Shown: piece by piece, positions 38,369-46,819 of the stretch
How positions within the stretch are numbered: the stretch's first letter is position 1
Layout: each line of letters opens with the position of its first letter
Origin: Synechococcus sp. Tobar12-5m-g
GTDB taxonomy: Bacteria; Cyanobacteriota; Cyanobacteriia; PCC-6307; Cyanobiaceae
Length of the DNA: 64,000 nucleotides
Direction of reading: 5' to 3'
Assembly: GCF_024345415.1 (NCBI RefSeq)
Contig: NZ_JAGQBB010000005.1
Coordinates: 1-64,000, forward strand
Translations under genes and position numbers: made by a program
Notes under the pieces: generated by a model
What the model was told of the DNA's origin: nothing
Database searches by the model: none
Seen by the model: only the letters and a program-made list of their open reading frames with translations

Positions 38369-39690
38369 TGCCGGCCGCCTCCCCCGCTGCTCCCGCCCCG
38401 CCGATCCCCTGGTTGCTGCGCTGGCAGGGCCTGCTGGCCAATGTCCCCGGCGGCTGGCTGTCGCGCCATCTGGGCGGCGTGGCCGGGCTGGTGCTCTGCG
38501 CCCTGATGGCCGGTCTGCCGATGCTCAACCGCACCAGCCTGAGCCTGCTGATCCTCGCCAGTGGCCTGCTCTGGGTGATCTGGGCCCTGCAGACCCCACC
38601 GGGGCGGATCAGCCCGATCAGTGGCTGGCTGCTGCTGTTCGTCGGTTTGGCGGTGCTGGCCACCGGCTTCTCGCCGGTGCCCGCCGCGGCGGCCAAGGGC
38701 CTGCTCAAGCTGCTCAGCTATCTGGGTGTGTACGCCCTGGCGCGCCAACTGCTGGCCACCGCCCCGGCCTGGTGGGACCGGGTCGTGGCTGCCCTGCTGG
38801 GCGGCCAGCTGGTCACGGCGGTGATCGGCATCCGCCAGCTCTATGTGGATTCCTCCGCCCTGGCCCGCTGGTCGGATCCCAATTCGGTGGCCCGGGGCAC
38901 GGTGCGGATCTACAGCACCCTGGAGAACCCCAACCTGTTGGCCGGCTACCTGCTGCCGATCCTGCCCCTGGCCGTGGTGGCCCTGCTGCGCTGGAAGGGC
39001 CTGGGGGGCCGTCTCTTCGCCCTCACCGCCCTGGTGCTCGGCATCGTGGCCCTGGTGCTCTCCTACAGCCGCGGCGGCTGGCTGGGCATGGTGGCGGCCC
39101 TGGGCAGCCTGGGCATGCTGCTGGTGCTGCGTCAGACCCGCCACTGGCCCGCCCTCTGGCGGCGCCTGTTCCCCCTGCTGCTCCTGCTGGCAGCGGCGGC
39201 CGTGCTGGCTGTGCTCGTCACCCAGGTGGAGCCGCTGCGGGTGCGGTTGATGAGCCTGGTGGCCGGCCGCGAAGACAGCTCCAACAACTTCCGCATCAAT
39301 GTCTGGATGGCGGCGCTGCAGATGGTCCAGGACCGCCCCTGGCTGGGAATCGGCCCGGGCAACAACGCCTTCAATCTGATCTACCCCCTCTACCAGCAAC
39401 CCAAGTTCAACGCCCTCAGCGCCTACTCCATCCCCCTGGAGCTGGCCGTCGAGGGGGGCATCCCCGCTCTGCTGGCCGGTCTTGGCCTGCTCTGGAGCAG
39501 TTTGCGCTGCGGATTGGGCCAACTGCGAAGCGAGGCCGGTCTGGCCCTGCCGGCCCTCGGCTGCGTGGCAGCGATCGTTGGTCTCGGAGTGCAGGGCCTC
39601 ACCGACACGATCTTCTTCCGCCCGGAGGTGCAGCTGATCGGCTGGTTCTGCCTGGCCACCCTGGCCGTTCAGCCGGGCCGAGATGGCTGA
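38368..39690 (+). CDS. ictB: IctB-family membrane protein (O-antigen ligase fold)
   Basis: The 440-residue protein has about ten membrane spans and the Wzy/O-antigen-ligase pattern. Distinctive segments are YSTLENPNLLAGYLLP, VLSYSRGGWLGMV, GREDSSNNFRINVW and GIGPGNNAFNLIYPLYQQP. IctB was named as a putative bicarbonate transporter in cyanobacteria, but its role is still debated, and the fold fits a glycan ligase as well. The ATG overlaps the trmB stop. The next gene overlaps its end by 8 bases. Confidence 0.87.
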   Translation: MPAASPAAPAPPIPWLLRWQGLLANVPGGWLSRHLGGVAGLVLCALMAGLPMLNRTSLSLLILASGLLWVIWALQTPPGRISPISGWLLLFVGLAVLATGFSPVPAAAAKGLLKLLSYLGVYALARQLLATAPAWWDRVVAALLGGQLVTAVIGIRQLYVDSSALARWSDPNSVARGTVRIYSTLENPNLLAGYLLPILPLAVVALLRWKGLGGRLFALTALVLGIVALVLSYSRGGWLGMVAALGSLGMLLVLRQTRHWPALWRRLFPLLLLLAAAAVLAVLVTQVEPLRVRLMSLVAGREDSSNNFRINVWMAALQMVQDRPWLGIGPGNNAFNLIYPLYQQPKFNALSAYSIPLELAVEGGIPALLAGLGLLWSSLRCGLGQLRSEAGLALPALGCVAAIVGLGVQGLTDTIFFRPEVQLIGWFCLATLAVQPGRDG

Positions 39691-40699
39691 GGGCCCGGAA
39701 GGGGAGGGGCGCCTGCTGGCGGGCTTCGATGCCGGCCAGACCCACACCACCTGCCGCCTGGCCCGGCTCCAGGGCGACGGACAGCTCCAAATCTTGGGGG
39801 AGGGCCAGGGTCCGGGCGTCAGCCACCTGGCGGCCAGCGGCGGAAAGGCGCGCTTCAGCGAAGCCCTCTCGGCCAGCCTGCGCCGGGCCGGGGGGGAGGC
39901 TGGCTGGCGGCCTGATCTGGCCGCCGCCACGGTGGGGGCGAGCGGGATCGAGCAGGGCACGGCGGTGCAGGAGAGGGGGGCGGCCCTGGCCGCCGCCGCC
40001 CTTGGCCTTCCAGCGCAGCGAGTGTTGGTGACGGGCGATGAGCGCACGGCCCTGCGCGGCGCCCTCGGTGATCGGCAGGGCCCGGGTGTGGGCATCGTGG
40101 TGATCAGCGGCACCGGCTGCATCGCCCTGGGCCGGAATCCAGCGGGTCGCGAGCACCGCTGTGGTGGCTGGGGCTGGCTGCTGGATCGCTCCGGCTCCGC
40201 CTGCGACATCGGCCGCGATGCCCTGGCTCTCTCCCTGGAGATGGCCGATGGCCGCCGGCCGATGACCCCCCTGCGGGAGTCGCTCTGGAGCCAACTGGAC
40301 CTGCCGGCCACGGTTCAAGACAACACAGCCGAGGAGATCACGGCCCAGCGGATCAAGGCCCTGGTGGTGGATGCCGGTTTCGGCGCGGCCGGTTTTGCCC
40401 GGCTCGCCCCCACGGTGGACGCCCTGGCGGCCGCAGGGGATCCGGAGGCCCGCTCGGTGCTGACTGCCTCGGCCCGGGGCCTGGCCGATCTGGTGCAGGG
40501 GGTCGCTCGGGCGCTTGGCATGGAACAGGTGCGGGTCTGCGGCCTTGGTGGCGCCCTCACCCATCTGCCCTGCTTCGCCGCGGCCTATGGGGCCGAACTC
40601 CAGCACACTCTGCCCGGGGCCGAGCCGGTTGCCGCCAGGGGCGATGCCTGTGATGGAGCCCTCTGGCTTGCCGCCGATGCCCTGCTCAGGCCGCGTTGA
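39683..40699 (+). CDS. BadF/BadG-type ATPase, probable amino-sugar kinase
   Basis: The 338-residue protein has the ASKHA fold signatures of the BadF/BadG/BcrA family: LLAGFDAGQTHTTCRLA, VVISGTGCIALGR with GGWGWLLDRSGSACDIGR, and a C-terminal GLGGALTHLP. The closest characterised relatives include N-acetylglucosamine kinases. Since glmM lies convergently next door, a role in recycling GlcNAc or MurNAc is plausible but is inference. The 3' end overlaps glmM by 14 bases. Confidence 0.84.
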   Translation: MAEGPEGEGRLLAGFDAGQTHTTCRLARLQGDGQLQILGEGQGPGVSHLAASGGKARFSEALSASLRRAGGEAGWRPDLAAATVGASGIEQGTAVQERGAALAAAALGLPAQRVLVTGDERTALRGALGDRQGPGVGIVVISGTGCIALGRNPAGREHRCGGWGWLLDRSGSACDIGRDALALSLEMADGRRPMTPLRESLWSQLDLPATVQDNTAEEITAQRIKALVVDAGFGAAGFARLAPTVDALAAAGDPEARSVLTASARGLADLVQGVARALGMEQVRVCGLGGALTHLPCFAAAYGAELQHTLPGAEPVAARGDACDGALWLAADALLRPR

Positions 40700-42101
40700 G
40701 CTGGTCCTCAACCAGAGCCGCCAGGCGCGTCGCCCAGTGGTCCACGAGCTCCTGTTCGGCCGCTTCGACCATCACCCGCAGCAGGGGTTCGGTGCCGCTG
40801 GCCCGCACCAGCACCCGGCCGCAGCCGGCCATCGCCGCCTCGGCCTGCTCCACCGCCTCCCGCAGCGGCACGCTGTGCTGCCACTGCTGCCGCCGCTGGC
40901 GGTCCGGCACCGTGACGTTGACCAGCCGTTGGGGATAGGGACGGAAGCTGCCCTCCAGCCAGTCGGCCAGAGAGCCGCCGCGGCCGTGGATCAAGGTGGC
41001 CACCTGCAGGGCAGTGAGCAGGCCATCGCCGCTCATGCCGTGCTGGGCCGAGAGGATGTGGCCGGATTGCTCCCCGCCCAGGGCGGCACCGCTGGCCTCC
41101 ATGGCCGCATGAACATGCTGATCGCCGACGGCGGTGCGATCCAGCACGCCGCCGCGGCCCTGCCAGGCCCGCTCGAAACCCAGGTTCGACATCACCGTGG
41201 CCACCAGCCGGTTGTCCGGCAGCTGGGCGGCCTCCTGCAGGGCGCCGCCCCACAGGAAGAGGATCTGATCGCCGTCTACCACCCGCCCACGGCCGTCCAC
41301 CGCCAGCATCCGGTCGGCGTCGCCATCGAAAGCGAAGCCCATTGTGGCCCCTGCCGCCAGCACGGCCTGGCGCAAGGGCTCCAGGTGGGTGCTGCCGCAG
41401 CCCACGTTGATGCGATGGCCGTCGGGCTGGCCATGCAGCACGGTGAGCTCGGCGCCCAGGGCCCGAAACACCTCCTCACCACAGGCGGTGGCCGATCCCC
41501 AGCAGAGGTCGAGCACGATTGCGCAACCATCGAGGCGGCGGCCGGCCACGCTCTCGATCAGCGACCTGCTGTAGAGCTGCAACAGGTCCTCGCGTTGATG
41601 GGCCGGGCCGCAATGATCGGCTGCGGGCTCGGCAGGATGGGAACCTGAACCGTGCCCGGTCCGATCACCGCGCAGACCGGCCTCGATCGCCTCCTGCTCC
41701 TGCCGGCTCAGCTTGGCGCCGGTGCTCCCGAACAGCTTGATGCCGTTGTCCTCCGGCGGGTTGTGGCTGGCGGACACCATCAGGCCGCCGGCCGCCCCGA
41801 GCCGGCGGATCGTGCCGGGCACCGCCGGCGTGGGGCAGAGGCCCAGATTCCAGACCTCGCGGCCGGCGGCGGTCAGGCCCGCCGTCAGGGCCGCCGCCAG
41901 CATCGGACTGCTGCTGCGGGAGTCCATCCCGATCAGCACCGGCCGCTCCGGCGGCAGCACCTGACCGGCCCAGTAGCCCACCTGCAAGGCCAGGGCCGGC
42001 GTGATCAAGCTGCCAACCCGGCCGCGGATGCCATCGGTGCCGAAACCGGCAAGGCCATGGCCCAGTGGTGGGCCGACTAGAAGGCTGGCCGGCTCGGTCA
42101 T
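40686..42101 (-). CDS. glmM: Phosphoglucosamine mutase
   Basis: The 471-residue enzyme converts glucosamine 6-phosphate to glucosamine 1-phosphate for UDP-GlcNAc and cell-wall synthesis. It shows FGTDGIRGRVG, the catalytic Ser112 in VSASHNPPEDNG, the metal loop AFDGDADRML, GGEQSGHI and the phosphate-binding RASGTEPLLRV. The ATG at 42101 places the fold start correctly, while upstream codons give unlikely sequence. A small membrane gene lies 26 bases upstream on the same strand. Confidence 0.95.
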   Translation of the reverse strand: MTEPASLLVGPPLGHGLAGFGTDGIRGRVGSLITPALALQVGYWAGQVLPPERPVLIGMDSRSSSPMLAAALTAGLTAAGREVWNLGLCPTPAVPGTIRRLGAAGGLMVSASHNPPEDNGIKLFGSTGAKLSRQEQEAIEAGLRGDRTGHGSGSHPAEPAADHCGPAHQREDLLQLYSRSLIESVAGRRLDGCAIVLDLCWGSATACGEEVFRALGAELTVLHGQPDGHRINVGCGSTHLEPLRQAVLAAGATMGFAFDGDADRMLAVDGRGRVVDGDQILFLWGGALQEAAQLPDNRLVATVMSNLGFERAWQGRGGVLDRTAVGDQHVHAAMEASGAALGGEQSGHILSAQHGMSGDGLLTALQVATLIHGRGGSLADWLEGSFRPYPQRLVNVTVPDRQRRQQWQHSVPLREAVEQAEAAMAGCGRVLVRASGTEPLLRVMVEAAEQELVDHWATRLAALVEDQLNAA

Positions 42102-42127
42102 CCAGGCACCCGTTGCTGGCCAGCAGG

Positions 42128-42346
42128 TTACGCGCTGCGGCGAGGCCACCAGGCCCAGCGCACCAGTTCGACCACGGCCCAAAGCAGCAGGCCGCCCACC
42201 ACCCAGCCCGGCAGGGCGACCAGGGGCCAGAGGGGTCGCAACACCCACACCAGGGCCGCCAGCGCGGCCACCACCAGGGCGCGGCGGCGCTGGGACGCTC
42301 CCGGCAGGCTGCTGAAGCGGGGCGGCAGGGACGGAAGCAGGCCCAT
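42128..42346 (-). CDS. Small membrane protein, 72 residues
   Basis: The product has a basic N-terminus (SLPGASQRRRA) followed by a hydrophobic stretch (residues 22-38) and a second one (43-60), ending WAWWPRRSA. It looks like a two-span membrane protein typical of picocyanobacteria. I do not recognise the family. It lies just upstream of glmM on the same strand and 34 bases from the divergent transglycosylase start. Confidence 0.5.
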   Translation of the reverse strand: MGLLPSLPPRFSSLPGASQRRRALVVAALAALVWVLRPLWPLVALPGWVVGGLLLWAVVELVRWAWWPRRSA

Positions 42347-42380
42347 GGTCAGAACTGGCACCCCCCCAGAATGCCAAGCC

Positions 42381-44402
42381 ATGAGCAACGTTTCGGCGCG
42401 GGGGCCCCTCACCCTTGCCCTCACCCTCTTCGGCAGCGGCGCCCTGCTGCTGCTCGGCCGCCAAGCCCTGCTGCTGCGGCCCCTGCCCACCCCGGCCTCC
42501 CCCATGGCCCAGCTGGAGCGAACCCGGCAGTGGGATCCCGACCCCCAACGGCGGCGGGAGGCCAGCCTGCTGCTGGTTTCCGGGGCTGAAGCCAACCCCG
42601 CCCGTCGCCAAAGCCTGCTGGCCGGCCAGGGCTGGGGGCCGGATCCCCTGGCCGCCCTGGTGCTGAAACGCGATGCCCAGAGCGCCGAGGCCGTGGCCCA
42701 GGGCTCCCGGGCCACGGCCCTCTGGCGCCAACTGCTGCGGCGATTCCCTTCAGCCCCGGCCACCGCCGACGCCCTCTACGCCCTCGGCCGCGAGGAGCCG
42801 CGCAACCACCAGACGTTGTGGCGGCGCTTCCCCGCCCATCCCGCTGCCCTGGCCGCGGCGGTGGAGGCGGGGCCAGGCGCGGCCGAACGACGCGCTGGAG
42901 CCTTGCACCTGGCCCGCTGGGGCGCTCGCTGGCCCGGGGCCGAGCAGCGGATCCGCCAGGCCTGCGGCCCCAGCTCCGCCAGCCTCAGCCCCGACGAGCG
43001 CAGCCAGCTCGCCGGCGCCTTGGCCCAGTTGGGCGATGGGCCGGCGGCCCTCAGCTGCCTCGGCCGCCGGCGGGGCACGGCTGGCACCGAGCTGGCCCTG
43101 GGCCGGGCGCTGCTGAAGGGAACGGAGGCGGAGTCCGCCCAGGGGGAGCAGCGGCTGCTGGCCCTGATCCAGGGGCAACCCGCCAGTGGGGAGGCTGCCG
43201 AAGCCAGCCGCCTGCTCAGCCAGCGCCCGGGCCCGGGCGCCCTGGCCTTGCTGGCCGGACTGCCGCCAGCCCTGCGGCAGTCCGCGCCGGTGCAGGCCCG
43301 CCTCGCCCTGGAGAGCGGCCAGGGGTGGCGGCAAGTGTTGACCCGCTGGCCGGCCGATCCGGCCAGTTGGGATCTGGCCTGGGAGCTGGCCCGCCAAAAG
43401 CTCCTGAAGCGGGAGTGGGCCGCGGCCGCTGAGCTGCTCGGCACGCTGAACCCCGAGCAGTTGCCGACCCCCCTGGCGGTCCGGCAGCTGTTCTGGTTGG
43501 GCTATGCCGAACAGCAGCTGGGTCAGGCGGAGCAGGCCCGGCGCCGCTGGCAGCAGCAACTGCTGCGCTCACTCTGGGGCTACTACGGCTGGCGCGCCAC
43601 GGTGCGGCTGGGGGAGGAGGGCAGCCCACTGCGGCTGAAGGCCCCGGCAGCGCCTACGGCCCTGCAGCCATCCGCCTGGCAGCCCTTACAGAGCGGCCAG
43701 CTGGGTCTGGATCGCCTCTGGCGACTCAATCAGCCCCTCGAAGCCTGGGAGGAGTGGCGGCACCAGCGGGGCAACCGCCCCCCCGTTGCGCCCGAGCGGC
43801 TGATCCTGGAGGGCCGGTTGCGCCAGGGCGTCGGCGATGACTGGATGGGCCTGGCCCAGCTGGAGCAGGCCAGCCTGCTTTGGGTCGGCGTCCCTTGCCC
43901 GGCCGCCCTTCCCCTGGAGCGATCGCTCCATCCGGTTCGCCATGGCCCGGTCTTCGCCGGAGCCGCCGCAGCCGCGGGCCTGGATCCCACCCTGCTGCTG
44001 GCCGTGGCCAAGCAGGAGTCACGCTTCAGCGCCGGGGTGGCCTCGCCAGCCGGCGCCGTGGGGCTGCTGCAGTTGATGCCGGCCACCGCCGCCGAGTTGG
44101 CCGGTCGCTCCGTGACCAACGCCCAGCTGCGCCAGCCCCAGCTCAATGCCCAGCTGAGCGCGCGTTACCTGGCGGGGTTGCTGCGGCAATGGCAGGGGAA
44201 CCCCTTCCTGACCATCGCCAGCTACAACGCCGGCCCCGCTGCCGTGCAGACCTGGCTGACACCGACGCTCCGCGCTGAGCCGGAACTCTGGGTGGAGGCC
44301 ATTCCCTTCCCCGAAACCCGCATCTACGCCAAGAAGGTGCTGGGCAGTCTCTGGACCTACCAGCAGCTGGACAAGCGGGGCTGCAAGAAGCCCGGCAGCT
44401 AA
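42381..44402 (+). CDS. Soluble-type lytic murein transglycosylase
   Basis: The 673-residue protein begins with a hydrophobic segment (residues 7-30, GPLTLALTLFGSGALLLLG) that acts as a signal or anchor. A long helical superhelix like that of Slt70 follows, then a C-terminal lysozyme-like domain. The catalytic Glu546 lies in VAKQESRFS, followed by GAVGLLQLMPATA and IASYNAGPAAV. Such enzymes cleave peptidoglycan strands to anhydro-muropeptides in the periplasm. The start ATG at 42381 was chosen because earlier frames run into the promoter region. The convergent membrane gene overlaps its end by 4 bases. Confidence 0.92.
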   Translation: MSNVSARGPLTLALTLFGSGALLLLGRQALLLRPLPTPASPMAQLERTRQWDPDPQRRREASLLLVSGAEANPARRQSLLAGQGWGPDPLAALVLKRDAQSAEAVAQGSRATALWRQLLRRFPSAPATADALYALGREEPRNHQTLWRRFPAHPAALAAAVEAGPGAAERRAGALHLARWGARWPGAEQRIRQACGPSSASLSPDERSQLAGALAQLGDGPAALSCLGRRRGTAGTELALGRALLKGTEAESAQGEQRLLALIQGQPASGEAAEASRLLSQRPGPGALALLAGLPPALRQSAPVQARLALESGQGWRQVLTRWPADPASWDLAWELARQKLLKREWAAAAELLGTLNPEQLPTPLAVRQLFWLGYAEQQLGQAEQARRRWQQQLLRSLWGYYGWRATVRLGEEGSPLRLKAPAAPTALQPSAWQPLQSGQLGLDRLWRLNQPLEAWEEWRHQRGNRPPVAPERLILEGRLRQGVGDDWMGLAQLEQASLLWVGVPCPAALPLERSLHPVRHGPVFAGAAAAAGLDPTLLLAVAKQESRFSAGVASPAGAVGLLQLMPATAAELAGRSVTNAQLRQPQLNAQLSARYLAGLLRQWQGNPFLTIASYNAGPAAVQTWLTPTLRAEPELWVEAIPFPETRIYAKKVLGSLWTYQQLDKRGCKKPGS

Positions 44403-44923
44403 AGACCCAGCAGCCCCCCGGACTGGTGCCAGAGGCGGCCCAGCCAAACCCCCACCATCACGTAGGTGCTCAGGCCGATGGCAGCCATCACCGGTGGCGG
44501 CACCACCCGGATCCGGGTGAGGTCCAGCCGGGCCAGCAGCACCGCGGCCGCCAGGATCACCACATCGGCCAAAGCGCTCAGCTTCAGCAAGTAAAGGCCG
44601 GCGACTGTCACCAGCAACAAGCTGACCACCAGAGTCATCACCCGGCTGGCGGCCATCACCGCCGAAAGCTGGCGCAGCAGCAGATCCGGCATCGTGCAGA
44701 TCACCACCACCGTGACGGCCTGGAAGCATTCGGCCGACCAATAGAGCTGCCGGGCGCCTCCCAAGATCCCGTGCATGGCGTGGGAGGGCGCCTCATGCAA
44801 CGACCAGTGAATTCCCAGGTAGACACTGACCCCGAGCAGCACCAGGAGCAGCGGAGCCCGCAGCGGCAGCAGGGTGAAGCCCAGCACCGATTTGAACAGG
44901 CCAACTGAAAGGGGTTTCAGCAT
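44399..44923 (-). CDS. Multi-span membrane protein of unknown function
   Basis: The 174-residue protein has about four membrane segments, around RAPLLLVLLGVSVYLGIHW, VTVVVICTMPDLLLRQL, VVSLLLVTVAGLYLLKL and VMAAIGLSTYVMVGVWLG. The loop APSHAMHGILGGARQLYWSAECFQ is distinctive. I recognise it only as a conserved picocyanobacterial type and cannot name a function. Its start overlaps the end of the ferredoxin gene by 7 bases, so the two are probably translated together. Confidence 0.7.
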   Translation of the reverse strand: MLKPLSVGLFKSVLGFTLLPLRAPLLLVLLGVSVYLGIHWSLHEAPSHAMHGILGGARQLYWSAECFQAVTVVVICTMPDLLLRQLSAVMAASRVMTLVVSLLLVTVAGLYLLKLSALADVVILAAAVLLARLDLTRIRVVPPPVMAAIGLSTYVMVGVWLGRLWHQSGGLLGL

Positions 44924-45372
44924 CGGCCTGTCAGCACCAGGTCGATCGCCTCGAGCGGGCAGCTGGGGATGCACTGTTCGCAGACCAGGCAGCGCTGGGC
45001 ATCGAAGCTCAGCCGCCAATCGGGCTGGCCGCTGCTGAGGGCGCCACTGGGGCAGACGCTGGTGCAGAGACCGCAATCGATGCAGCGCTGGCGATCGATC
45101 CGGATTTCGCCTAAGGCCCGGTCCAGCTCCAGTCCCTGCTCCTCCAGCCAGAGTTCAGCTGCGGCCAGTTCGTCGATGTCTCCGGAGAGCTCCACCACCA
45201 TCGTTCCACTGCGGTTGGGAGCGATCTGGGCCCGGAGGATCTTGGCGGCCACATCGAAATCAACCGCCAGCCTGTAGGTGATCGGCTGGTGCACCGCCTC
45301 GCTGGGGAAGTGGATGGTGAGGCGGTGCTTCACCGGAGGCTGGCGGTGCGTGAGGCCATTTTGGCCCGACAT
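44917..45372 (-). CDS. NIL-domain protein with two 4Fe-4S clusters
   Basis: The 151-residue protein has an N-terminal NIL domain (residues 15-80, RLTIHFPSEAVHQPITYRLA) followed by a bacterial-type ferredoxin domain. Cluster ligands are Cys97, Cys100, Cys103 and Cys107, then Cys128, Cys131, Cys134 and Cys138, each in C-x2-C-x2-C-x3-C-P order. It should carry electrons. The NIL domain is usually linked to methionine-related transport or sulfur metabolism, so a role there is possible but unproven. It is divergent from the thioredoxin-like gene 56 bases away. Confidence 0.9.
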   Translation of the reverse strand: MSGQNGLTHRQPPVKHRLTIHFPSEAVHQPITYRLAVDFDVAAKILRAQIAPNRSGTMVVELSGDIDELAAAELWLEEQGLELDRALGEIRIDRQRCIDCGLCTSVCPSGALSSGQPDWRLSFDAQRCLVCEQCIPSCPLEAIDLVLTGRC

Positions 45373-45428
45373 CGGCTCTGCCGCTGCTGCCAGAGTGCAG
45401 ACCAGCAGCGCATGACTGGGAAGGCGCC

Positions 45429-46016
45429 ATGACCAAGCCGAACAGCCCCGATCCGGCGCCGGCCCTGCTGGGCAGGCGGGAGCGGATCCTGCTGGCGGCG
45501 ATCGCCGCCGCCCTGGGGCTGCTCCTGTTCCAGCTGCGCGGCGGCCTCCATCCCCAGGCACCGCTGGAGCAGATGGCCCGCCGCTCCCTGGAGCTGCCCG
45601 TGGCGCTGGCCAACGGCCGCCCCACGGTCCTGGAGTTCTATGCCGACTGGTGCGAGGTCTGCCGCTCGATGGCACCGGCTCTCGAAGCGATCGAAACCAA
45701 GCATCGCGGCGCCCTCGACGTGGTGCTGCTCAATGTGGACAACCCCCGCTGGACGCCCGAAATCGAGCGCTATGACGTGAACGGCATCCCCCAGCTTGAG
45801 TTCTTCGATCGGCGTGGCCAGGCGGTGGGCCGCTCCCTGGGCAGCCGCAGCTTCACGGAACTCGACAGCATCGCCACCGCCTTGATCGACGATCAACCCC
45901 TGCCGCGCCTGGCCGGCGTCGGCACGGTCAGCCGGCTGGACGATGTCAGCGGCGATCGCGCCAAGACAGCCGCCGCTGCCAAGGAACCCCTGGCCGGCCC
46001 CCGCAGCCACGGCTGA
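45429..46016 (+). CDS. txlA: Membrane-anchored thioredoxin-like protein (TxlA/HCF164 type)
   Basis: The 195-residue protein has one N-terminal membrane span (about residues 20-36) and a thioredoxin fold with the active site Trp-Cys75-Glu-Val-Cys78 in FYADWCEVCRSM. Cyanobacterial and plastid relatives (TxlA, HCF164) face the thylakoid lumen and help assemble cytochrome b6f. The conserved cis-proline segment NGIPQLEFFDRRG is present. The last 25 residues are a low-complexity tail. thyX follows 30 bases downstream. Confidence 0.9.
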   Translation: MTKPNSPDPAPALLGRRERILLAAIAAALGLLLFQLRGGLHPQAPLEQMARRSLELPVALANGRPTVLEFYADWCEVCRSMAPALEAIETKHRGALDVVLLNVDNPRWTPEIERYDVNGIPQLEFFDRRGQAVGRSLGSRSFTELDSIATALIDDQPLPRLAGVGTVSRLDDVSGDRAKTAAAAKEPLAGPRSHG

Positions 46017-46046
46017 CGGCCCCCGTTGACCCATCCCCAGCCCCCG

Positions 46047-46778
46047 ATGTCCATGGATCCCCGCTTCCGGGTCAGCCTGATCGCCGCCACCCCGAACCCC
46101 CAGCAGTGTGTCTACGCGGGGATGCACCAGGACTACAGCGAAGGGTTCGTGGCCGATGAACGGGACGGCTGGCCCGACGAAGCCAAGGCCGGTGAGATCT
46201 GCATCAAGCGGCTGCTGGCCGGCGAGCGCGGCCACTACGGCCCCCTGGAGCACGCCCAGATCGTGCTCAACGTGGGATGGTTTCCCCACTCGGTGATGCA
46301 GCAGGCCCGCACCCACCGGGTGGGGGTGAGCTTCGATGTGCAATCGATGCGCTATACGGGCGACAGGATTCACAGGGCTGCTAATGGTGATTTAGAACTG
46401 GAAGAAGTGTTCTATCTGAGGCCTGTGGGAGCTTATAACGATAGGCAAGGTAAGAGATACATCTACGACGAAACCCAGCGGGCCATTGATTTGGAGCTCT
46501 GCCACGCTGCTGCGGCGCGTTACCGTGATCTGCTTGATGCGGGTTATGCGGAGGAGCACGCCCGCGGCATCCTGCCGTTCGACTACCGGCAGCACTTCGT
46601 AGTGAGCTTCACCCTCAGGGCCTTCCTGCACTTTCTGGATCTACGCGCCAAGCTCGATGCTCAGCAGGAGATTCGTGAGCTTTGTGATCTGATGTGGCCT
46701 CACCTGCAGAAGTGGGTACCGCAGTTTGCTGAGTGGTACGAGAAGAGCCGATTGCATAAGGCAAGGTTGGCTCCCTGA
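46047..46778 (+). CDS. thyX: FAD-dependent thymidylate synthase
   Basis: The 243-residue enzyme makes dTMP from dUMP with FAD and methylene-tetrahydrofolate. The ThyX motif is present as QQARTHRVGVSFDVQSMRY, with the conserved Arg, His, Ser and Tyr. I used the ATG at 46047. A TTG at 46026 would add seven residues. Composition breaks inside the gene: 46241-46320 is 69 percent GC while 46381-46460 is 43 percent, and the lower-GC style continues into the next gene. This suggests a recombination junction within thyX. Confidence 0.93.
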   Translation: MSMDPRFRVSLIAATPNPQQCVYAGMHQDYSEGFVADERDGWPDEAKAGEICIKRLLAGERGHYGPLEHAQIVLNVGWFPHSVMQQARTHRVGVSFDVQSMRYTGDRIHRAANGDLELEEVFYLRPVGAYNDRQGKRYIYDETQRAIDLELCHAAAARYRDLLDAGYAEEHARGILPFDYRQHFVVSFTLRAFLHFLDLRAKLDAQQEIRELCDLMWPHLQKWVPQFAEWYEKSRLHKARLAP

Positions 46779-46819
46779 GAGCCTTGGGCGGAATCGCGCC
46801 CCGCAGGTTGGAGAACGCG

